Origin: Membranipora membranacea
Lineage: Eukaryota > Bryozoa > Gymnolaemata > Cheilostomatida > Membraniporidae
Length of the DNA: 64,000 nucleotides
Direction: 5' to 3'
NCBI GenBank assembly: GCA_914767715.1
Contig: OU612066.1
Span: 8,621,001-8,685,000 of the forward strand
In this document: piece after piece, positions 56,514 through 64,000 of the stretch
How the letters are laid out: each line of letters starts with the position of its first letter
Numbering within the stretch: the stretch's first letter is position 1
The notes under the pieces: model-generated
Seen by the model: only the letters and a program-made list of their open reading frames with translations
Database searches by the model: none
Told to the model about the DNA's origin: nothing
Translations under genes and position numbers: made by a program

Positions 56514-58513
56514 CTTCTCATCAATTGCCTAAAACAAGGCCACAATAACTCTGTATTTATCAGCAGACTGTCACTGTGTCACATTTACTGAATGAGATAC
56601 AATTAATACAGTTAAATACAATACTTTTAGTTGAAGTCTCCACAAATAAGGCTTCCTTGTCTCCACCGCTATATTGTGGAATAACCTTTGCTGAAAATCT
56701 TTGAGGTTTGTAGATCCTCCTGTGACGGTTTAAGGTTCTAGCAAGCGAGAGGGTTGGATCAATCAATTTGTGGTAGTTTCATTTCAGTGTCAGACCAAAA
56801 AACAATAGTAGGCCTATAACTATTTTCCATCTTGGGTGCAGCGCAACCTGACCCTCTCCTCCTAAATGCCTGTTCACAGGTTACCAATACAAATTACCTC
56901 TTTCTTCTCCTTACCTTGCATTTAATGTTTCCCAGTCCTTGTCCTGCTGCTCCTATATTTCCACAAGAAGTGTTAAGTGACGGCTGAAGCACACTGTTTA
57001 CTATGTATTTGTCTCTTCTGTACTACAGTGTTGAGTGTTAATGCACGAAGGAGTTATTGAGACTTCCTAATCCGATGAATGACAGCACACTGCTGCTGAC
57101 GTGGAATTCTACTAATTAATTTAAGATAAACATATGAGGCAGCAGAGGCACTATCAATCACTGAGCACCCTAATATACAATCCACAACCTGTGTAAGTGA
57201 GTGCCAATCAATGACCTGCAAAATAATTACCATGTGCACATGAGCCAATGGGCAAAGTCCTTTTAATATATTAACTCTGATGATTGGCTAATAGTAGAAA
57301 TTTATTGGCGAATCACAAGGCCAAATAGATGTCACTTTTGCTTTTGAGGGTGTGAAACTGTTCCACCCTCAATTCAATTTTTGTATCATATCAGGACTCT
57401 CTGCTTTGCCAAGGCCAAATAAAATTTAATGTTTTAATAATTACTTTTCTTGATTCCTCCCATACTCAGAACAAAATGCATGTACCTAGCATAGCAGGAG
57501 CATTATGTTTTGTCGGCAACATGCTTTAGAGTAGCCCAGTGGTCGAGGCCACAAACTACAGAATGCCTATGGGGACACCACATATTATAAATAATGCCCA
57601 TATCTTGCTTCACTACATAAATTACAAGCAAGATTGAGTTATATTTTTCCACCGGTTATTCCTCCATCACATTCACCCACAGCACCTGAGACGAAAATCA
57701 AGATGTAAAATAGGTAGTATACAAGCGGGTGATTATCCTCAGACACTAGTGAATTTTCCAAGGCCAGTTCATTGCATTCAACTAACTCTAGCACTGGAAT
57801 CACACCTGAAAGAGATAGACTTATCATGAGAACAACAGTTGTCCCCTTAACATTCATCGCTGCATACTTTTACTGACATATTCCCAAACCAATTCACATA
57901 TTTTGTGGCAACAGCCAGAGATTAGTGCTTCCACCAGTATCTCACCAATAGGGCGGTCACCTTCTCAATGGCTAGATCTCTAATCTTGATACCACAATCA
58001 AGAAGAGATTTGAACATGACAGTGACTTACTCTCCAGTAGGTAGTAATGGCCAGCAGTATGGCATATATCTGCGATACTCCTGGAGTAGCAGATATATGC
58101 CATACTGCTGATTCACCCACAACCAACCTCCGATAGTGTTCAGGAAAGCTAAGCAGTTGCTAAACGACCCCTTCCTAAACACCATCAAGGACTGGCTTTG
58201 GATTCAAACTACGCATACATTTTATCATCGAGAATGGCAGTCCATCCGAACCAGTTATAATAAATAATATTATTGTAACAGTATTTTTAACCAAATTTTG
58301 GTTCCAGAGTCTACTCATAAAAAAAATTCCCTCAACATTGTTTGGATAGCAGTTCAGCTATTTTGACTTGAACTGGTGAACTTTCACAGTAATTTCACAA
58401 TATACTAACTTTTGAATATGTTTCTCTGATGTTTCAGGTGATTTATTACATGAAAACTCCGAGTGTCATCAACATGGAATTCTAGTGTGTGTGGTAATCA
58501 CTATCAATACATC
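56514..58513. other. Divergent intergenic region between reticulocalbin (-) and IMP1-like gene (+)
   Basis: It should contain both promoters. A 22-base-arm palindrome lies at 58052-58110. A 72-codon minus-strand frame at 57857-57639 has a hydrophobic start but no family match. No TATA box or other motif can be assigned with confidence. Confidence 0.5.
58052..58110. repeat. Perfect inverted repeat, 22-bp arms
   Basis: CAGCAGTATGGCATATATCT plus GC at 58052-58073 is exactly complementary to 58089-58110, with a 15-base loop. No flanking direct repeats. Confidence 0.75.
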
Positions 58514-60433
58514 ATGTCTATATGGCGAACTTTATTTGGCATCACATCTGGGTTCTCTGTGTGTTACTTACTTCAGTCTTATAGCTGGGGCTTCACTAAG
58601 GTTTGTGTATGGAAAATGGAAGCAACTCTCACTATTCTTATGAATTTCCATGCCATTAATAGTGCCATTTCCCATTACACACAAGCTGTTGTTTATTACC
58701 ACAAAGTATTCAACCAGCAAAGACATCACTTTCAGCTCGAATTTCACAATATTGAACTTGATAATGCCGTAGTAATTCACTGTCTGAAGCGTTGGTTGAT
58801 TTTCTATATGGACAGACAACAGGAGCTTCCATGCTTCCAACAGTTGATGAAGGAGGCCTTATACTTGTACGAAAAAACAAGAAGAAAGTACAGAAGCATC
58901 TTCAAAGGTGAAAAATTAACATTATTGTAACTTTTACTCAAGATTCAATGGTTTGTTCATGCCTCGCAGACAATTATCACTTACCTTCTGTGCATGTCTT
59001 AGTTATGTTCTTTTAAACATTGTGAGACCCAACCAGGTCAATTTCATGTTAAGGGGACAATCCTATTTTAGAGTTTAAGATTTTCCTCTCCTTCTCAAGT
59101 GGCAGAGGGACATGATTAACTTTGAATTTGAGGTGTCTGTCTTTATATTGATATAATTCTGTCATCATATCAGTTGGAAGAACGTGTTATTCTAACTTAT
59201 ATTTACTCACGTCACGCCGTGCATCCAATATAAGATTGAAATTGTATATTTTTCAGAGGTGATGTTGTGTTATGTCTAAGTGTTGAGAATCCTGGAGAGC
59301 TGGTTGTGAAGAGAGTGACAGCTATGGAAGGAGACATACTACCTGATAAGATTCAGCCAATCAACAGATATATCAGACATTCTGATTTCATACATGTGAG
59401 TGCTTCCTGTCCATTTTCGCTCATTAAACGTTGAAGGCTTCTGAAAGATCATAACAATATAGTCTGGCAGTAGATCAAGTTTGATCCTTTTTGCCCATAT
59501 TGGAATTGCCCCCCCCCCCCTACTGACAATTCCAATGCTGGCAAAAAGGATCAAACTTGATCTAGTCTGGCAGCTAGTTCTGCAGTGTTGTGCAATATTT
59601 TTATACTGCAAGGATTCATATTGCAACAATACTGCAGAACTAGACTGTATATTGCTTTGATCTTTTGGCAGGCTTAAGGTTGTTAATTTGATTTGTCAGA
59701 AAATATTTTTGAGGCTGTAGCAAACTACATGTATATGATATCACTATTAAACTATATGATATAATTATACTGACTGACTTTTATGCACATATCGTATCCA
59801 TATTATTATTTTGGGATGTAGGTACCGATTGGCCATATTTGGCTTAGAGGAGACAACTGTGAAAACTCAACGGACAGCAGATATTATGGCCCTGTACCAC
59901 TGGCATTAGTACAGGGTAGGGTGACTCACCAGGTAAATTATTCATAACATTGCGTCATCTCAACCGAGGAAGGGGTAAAATGCTCAAAAAGTTTCCTTGT
60001 TAGAAACTAGTTGATTAGCAAAAATAAATTATCCCAAATCATGAACAAGGCCTTGTGTTTTATATATAGTATGTTTTATTGAAGGTGTCCAAGGCTGCTT
60101 TTATGGAAAAAGTGATGTGATGTTGTTGTTGTTGTTTTTAAAAAGTTCACAATATTGCTACACATAACTTCGAAATCCTTTATTCTATTCGCCAATTCTG
60201 ACATGTTTTTCATTTATGGAGTTCATGCTTCATGCATCTTGCTCCTTGTTATACAAGCTGTCTCAAAATTTCTCATTTACGCCCATTCTGTTCTACTAAA
60301 AAAATGGGGCCGCTGAGATAAGGCTAGTTCTTCTAGCTGATTGGTTCTTTTCTGTTGAAATTTTGATATTGAATAATCTGATCTTACTTTTCAGGTTTAT
60401 CCACATTTGAGGAAAATACACTCTGCACTGTAG
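58514..60433 (+). CDS. Mitochondrial inner membrane peptidase, IMP1/IMMP1L-like (S26 signal peptidase family)
   Basis: Five exons: 58514-58600, 58816-58907, 59257-59395, 59822-59932 and 60395-60433; 155 aa (human IMMP1L has 166). An N-terminal hydrophobic segment (GFSVCYLL) is followed by the catalytic serine box GASMLPT (Ser34), the catalytic lysine in [11 protein letters not shown] (Lys78), the GHIWLRGDN box and [10 protein letters not shown]. Serine-lysine spacing is 44 residues, as in the family. NSTDSR followed by YGP is typical of the IMP1 rather than the IMP2 subunit. By family it removes sorting signals from proteins delivered to the intermembrane space, working as a dimer with IMP2. 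The unspliced open frame at this locus misses the serine box; only splicing 58600 to 58816 gives the active site. An 11-codon upstream ORF begins at 58451. Confidence 0.9.
59471..59564. mobile_element. TAG...CTA foldback element, copy D, with 9-bp target duplication
   Basis: A 94-base near-perfect palindrome beginning TAGATCAAGTTTGATCC and ending GGATCAAACTTGATCTA, with a C-homopolymer in the centre. It is flanked by perfect 9-base direct repeats GTCTGGCAG at 59462-59470 and 59565-59573. A 9-bp duplication suggests a Mutator-like or Merlin-like element. It lies in intron 3 of the IMP1-like gene and is the youngest-looking member of this family. Confidence 0.85.
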
Positions 60434-60556
60434 CAGCTAATCTGGTGTGACTTTCCTGGTCTGAGTGGATAGATGATCTGTTCTCACTACGACACTACAC
60501 TACGACACGACACTACGGCATTTACTTGTCCTCTCACAGCATGACTCCCTTTGTGT

Positions 60557-60562
60557 AATAAA
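60557..60562 (+). promoter_or_regulatory. Poly(A) signal AATAAA of the IMP1-like gene
   Basis: Canonical AATAAA about 125 nt after the stop at 60433. A second AATAAA-like site lies near 60750. Confidence 0.55.
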
Positions 60563-60608
60563 GGGTTCTTTGAACCCAATCAAAGTTCGAACTGAGGTAT
60601 ATTATAAC

Positions 60609-60636
60609 ACAGAGTAAGGATTATCCTTACTCTGTG
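60609..60636. mobile_element. Micro-palindromic insertion, 28 bases
   Basis: ACAGAGTAAGGAT and its complement flank a single T (the palindrome extends one base into the left flank). It is bracketed by perfect 8-base direct repeats ATTATAAC at 60601-60608 and 60637-60644. It lies in the presumed 3' flank of the IMP1-like gene. Confidence 0.8.
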
Positions 60637-60840
60637 ATTATAACTAGTTACCTAAAAATATTACTGTGTTTTCTCGGTATTACATCATAGACGTAGCTGT
60701 GGTGCTTATCCTACTGTTCTCTCTTGTGATGTTGATCAATGGTCAAGCTCAAATAAAAGAATACTGAGAATAACCACTCAACTGTGTGTGCTCATTATTT
60801 CAAGATTTATTCCGAATTCTTTGTTTTATGACCAGTAAGT

Positions 60841-60881
60841 TAGCCTGGGCAGGCTGTCTGTCACCAACCGCACCCAGGCTA
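60841..60881. repeat. TAGCCTGGG foldback, copy 1
   Basis: Begins TAGCCTGGGCAGGCTGT and ends CACCCAGGCTA. Flanks ACCAGTAAGT and ACCAGTAGC are alike apart from one indel, suggesting a target duplication of about 9 bases. Confidence 0.55.
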
Positions 60882-61471
60882 ACCAGTAGCACTGTAGGTG
60901 TTCATTCAAATGCCTGATTAATGTTTTACGGTTCTTATCTAAGTGCCCCAGGTCCTTGATGGATCATTACTCTGTAACTATCTTTACTTTGACATTTATC
61001 GGCTAAGTAAAGAATATCAAGAAAAAATTAATTGAAAAGTTCACATCTGAATAAGAACTGTAGAAAATCAATCCTTCCCTACTATGACTCTATTAGTCTT
61101 GAGAAGATCTGCTGCTTTAAAATTAACAGTAAGCTAAACATGGTTGCTGGAATTATGTTTAATTTAGTTGAGAGAAATAACTGTTATGGAGTAGTTAGGA
61201 TAGAGAGATGGCATGGCATGGTAAAAATCAGATGTCTTCATATGTAACCTAATCAGCTTATCAGCTGTATTTATGGAATGCATCATATTCCATACAAACA
61301 TTTGTTGGCACTGTGAGAATATAAATAGGAAAATAAAGATGATAATTGAGAACTTTATCACAGACAAAATTTAAAATTGTATGAATTAATAACAATTGAA
61401 AATTATCTAACCATTCTTTGTATGAACAGAAGGAGTCTGAATCAGCAAAAAATCCATGCATGATAAAATTA

Positions 61472-63719
61472 TTACCAATATAAACCACCAAGAATCACAA
61501 AAAAATAGATGCAGGCGATTCCTACTCCAATAACACTCGATATGGGCATGCATATATTCAGACCCTTGGCTACATTGGCATTGCTTCTCCCGCTGGCCAT
61601 TTTTCCTGCAAATGTAAGAAATATCCTTGGAACCCTTTTGATAATTTGGAAGTTGTTTGTAGATTGGTGACCTACGGGCTGAAACTATATGCACATTCTT
61701 TTATCAACCTTTTCAAATTTATGAAAATCAATCAGTTAAATAATGATCATTTTAGTTTATAATAAGCGATGTGAATTTATTGTTTCTTTTGAGCTAATTA
61801 TTAGTAGGTCTATAGTGGCGGCACAAAAATATGGATTAATACAGTTCTCACTTTGCGTATGCTTCGCAAATCAGTTCAGGTTTGTTATCTTTGCTCCGTA
61901 GCGTTCGGATTAATGTGCATGAGGTCTCAAACTGAAAAGTCATCCCACCAGCACTGGTTATCTTCTAGAGGCAAAATCTAAATAGGTAAATTAGGCCCTT
62001 TGTGGCACTGTTGCTACGGTTCAGAGAGAGTCGTATCTCAAAGTTGGTCCACAAGCAGTGTGTACAGCTCCGGTAAAACACCCAGACAGGATATGACATG
62101 GACTCACCGGAATCAAAGTCCTGACGAGCCTTGACTGAGAATATGATGGCAATTATCCCTATAATCGCGTTGCAGAATATACAGTTCAGGATAGAGCATG
62201 CCAGGCAGTCACTCGTCCTTGGTCCACTTTGTGGCACTAGGGAACAGAGGAAATAGCAGGCATCAAATCAAATACAGTTGGTTTGTATTCAGTGTGAATA
62301 GACAGTTTTCTGAGCTCTTATTTATGCCTCAATTCGGAGCTGTCCTCTCTCCAGTTTGGTACTTTTAACCAACGCTGCATAGGAAAAAACCTGCTGAAAG
62401 AGGGTTATATTGAAAACCGCTTATGATAGGATAAAAATGGTTTATGATTCAGAGTCTGCACCATTGAAAACTCTGTGAGACAGGGTTTCCAAATCATTGG
62501 AGGCTTGAATGTTGATAAATCTTAATTTTAGTGACGAAACTCATGAAAGATTCTGCCAAATTGTCCGCAAAACAGGCAGAAAATGCTATAATTGACTATC
62601 CAAATTCTAAAATTATTTCCCAAATTATGTCCATATGAGTTTTCAATGTTGCAGATTCTGAATCAAAAATAATTTTTATCCTATTATAAGCTTTTTTCAA
62701 GATAACCCTCTTTTCAGCACGTTTTTCCTATGCGGCGTGGGTTAAAAGTACCAAACTGGAGAGAGGACAACTCCAGATTGAGGCCTAAATCAGAGCTCTG
62801 AAAATTGTCTTATAGACAGTTTTATGTTGATTGGGGGAACTTGTTTGGCTGGTATTCGGGATATAATCTCTTAGTTCTCTAATACTTTTAGTGTTTGGAA
62901 CTCCCCACCTTTAATCTAAACTTGCCAGTGATATTCATCCCTATGTTAGGTGAAGGAGTAATAGTTGCTGTTCCTGTTACTCTATCTTCCATCTTATATT
63001 CTATCAATAGAGATCCTCATAAATGGTGTTTGGAAAACTGTACATGCTTATTGATGACATGAGGTTTGAATAAGTTAACAAGTGATAATGGAAATCACCA
63101 GATATCTTACCCACTACTCCGACAGGCTGGCCCTGCATAACCACTGTAGTATTATTGTTCATCATCTGTTGCTGTTGATAGCCCTGTTGAGGGTAACTGC
63201 CCTGTTGAGGGTATCCACCCTGTTGAGGATAACCGCCTTGTTGAGGGTAACCGCCCTGTGGCGGGTAACCGTATCCCGCCTGCATTGGTTGCCCATAGCC
63301 TGTAGGTGGTGCTCCCATCATCTGTTGAGGTTGACTATACCCAGCAGGTGCTGTGTTTTGTTGACCATATCCAGGTACAGAGTTGTTAGGCTGATTGTAC
63401 ATGGCCTGCCCCTGCTGGGGGTCCAGGGTGACTGGAGGTGGGGGCTCATAATTGTATGGGGGCGGTGGAGGCTGTCCACTCATATCTCCTTTGTCTATAC
63501 GAGAATTTAGGTGAGAAAATATTATAAAACATATCAGATCTCGTGAATATGGATTGTGGATGTCATCATTTCGCTTCCACCTCACAAAATATCGTAATAC
63601 ATGTGTTATCTAGCCTGGGCCGGCTGTTGGGGGCGGGTGGGTGGGACAGCCCCCACCCCGACAGCCTGCCCAGGCTATGTGCTGTCTATATGTATATTCA
63701 GGTACTCACCAGACTCCAT
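61472..63719 (-). CDS. CD225/dispanin-family two-pass membrane protein with Pro/Gln/Tyr-rich N-terminus
   Basis: Four minus-strand exons: 63719-63710, 63494-63111, 62236-62108 and 61605-61472, all phase 1 junctions, 218 aa. The cytosolic N-terminal region (about 130 aa) has a PPPPPY motif (residues 12-17, a WW-domain ligand) and four GGYPQQ-type repeats. The CD225 region follows: a Cys-rich first membrane segment (CSILNCIFCNAIIGIIAIIF, about 144-163), the conserved SVKARQDFDSG loop, then a basic linker and a second membrane segment (about 194-214) ending LGGLYW. This arrangement is typical of dispanins; the cysteines flanking the first segment are likely palmitoylation sites by family analogy. 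The start exon encodes only MES plus one base; an internal Met at residue 8 is an alternative start. The membrane function of this orthologue is unknown. Confidence 0.88.
62299..62812. repeat. Large foldback element, about 514 bases, 170-190-bp arms
   Basis: The left half (GAGCTGTCCTCTCTCCAGTT, TTTGGTACTTTTAACC, AGAGGGTTAT) is repeated in reverse complement in the right half (AACTGGAGAGAGGACAACTC, GGTTAAAAGTACCAAA, ATAACCCTCT). It has TA at each edge and lies in intron 2 of the dispanin gene. It fits a mariner-type or other terminal-inverted-repeat nonautonomous element; no coding capacity. Confidence 0.8.
63181..63270 (-). repeat. Coding tandem repeat GGYPQQ in the dispanin gene
   Basis: Plus-strand units around CCCTGTTGAGGGTA recur every 18 bases and encode GGYPQQ or GSYPQQ on the minus strand, a likely source of length polymorphism. 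Confidence 0.85.
63611..63676. repeat. TAGCCTGGG foldback, copy 2
   Basis: Begins TAGCCTGGGCCGGCTGT and ends ACAGCCTGCCCAGGCTA. Flanks TGTGTTATC and TGTGCTGTC agree at 7 of 9. It lies in intron 1 of the dispanin gene, 34 nt from exon 1. Confidence 0.6.
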
Positions 63720-64000
63720 GACAGCGGTGATCAAAGTATCGACATTAGAGGTACGAACTACTACTGTACGCAGATTTAGTTTTACGCAGTGTTGTGAATC
63801 CTTGTTAAAACGTTGAGAAAAGTCTCGTTACTTGTCCATGGTTCTAGCAAATTATAATAAAATAGCCTTGCCATTGCAAACTTGTGATATTGATTTTTCT
63901 TTCATAAGCTGGGTGTCGACTTGATGCAAACAGTCCTAAGTATTTTAAATTTATACATGCTGTAGGAATAGGAATTAATGTCATATTTATATAATAATGT
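63720..64000. other. Presumed promoter and 5' leader of the dispanin gene
   Basis: Sequence upstream of the minus-strand start at 63719. AT-rich; no core promoter motif can be assigned. Confidence 0.4.

Larger units (their letters stand above)
60434..61471. other. Convergent 3' flank between IMP1-like (+) and dispanin (-) genes
   Basis: It holds the 3' UTRs of both genes, a micro-palindrome insertion (60609-60636) and a TAGCCTGGG foldback (60841-60881). No further exon chain is visible. Confidence 0.55.

Noticed and set aside
57639-57857. 72-codon minus-strand frame with signal-peptide-like start and a C-terminal hydrophobic stretch
   Set aside because: No homology recognised, no promoter or poly(A) evidence, and internal acceptor-like sites suggest noncoding sequence.
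58463-58930. 155-codon plus-strand open frame
   Set aside because: It starts at GTG and reads through the intron of the IMP1-like gene; only its first part (from 58514) is coding.

Overview
The window is AT-rich, intron-dense animal (metazoan) nuclear DNA. Every recognisable protein gene is split by GT-AG introns whose phases join exactly, and the proteins are typical animal families: an ETS factor with a Pointed domain, a DOCK-A Rac exchange factor, a calumenin/reticulocalbin, a mitochondrial inner-membrane peptidase and a CD225/dispanin membrane protein. Two Pol III tRNA genes lie inside introns. The retained many-exon structure (43 coding exons in DOCK) argues against an intron-poor lineage such as nematodes or flies. 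I cannot name the species.

Layout. Bases 1-10,700 are mostly intergenic and rich in microsatellites and inverted repeats; one tentative four-exon minus-strand gene of unknown function lies at 541-1340. An ESE/ELF-type ETS gene runs on the plus strand at 10,709-15,290 (7 coding exons, 440 aa). A gene-poor spacer follows. The DOCK1/2/5-like gene fills 18,356-51,162 (+; 43 coding exons, 2084 aa). Its introns carry a sense tRNA-Lys(CTT), an antisense tRNA-Gly(TCC), a 351-bp hAT-like element and many tiny palindromic insertions. A six-EF-hand calumenin/reticulocalbin (317 aa) is convergent with it at 52,860-56,513 (-). An IMP1-like peptidase (155 aa) lies at 58,514-60,433 (+), and a CD225/dispanin protein (218 aa) at 61,472-63,719 (-). 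The genes are functionally unrelated neighbours; nothing suggests an operon.

The least expected signal is in the noncoding DNA. At least seven, perhaps ten, very short (about 23-120 bp) palindromic elements begin CAGAGAC, CATAGAC or a close variant. The best copies are bracketed by perfect 7-8 bp direct repeats. They look like a family of extremely small hAT-type nonautonomous insertions. A second group of palindromes with TAG...CTA ends has 9-bp duplications (best copy 59,471-59,564), and several larger foldback elements (about 100-510 bp) are present. Exon models and repeats were read by eye; no database search was possible.
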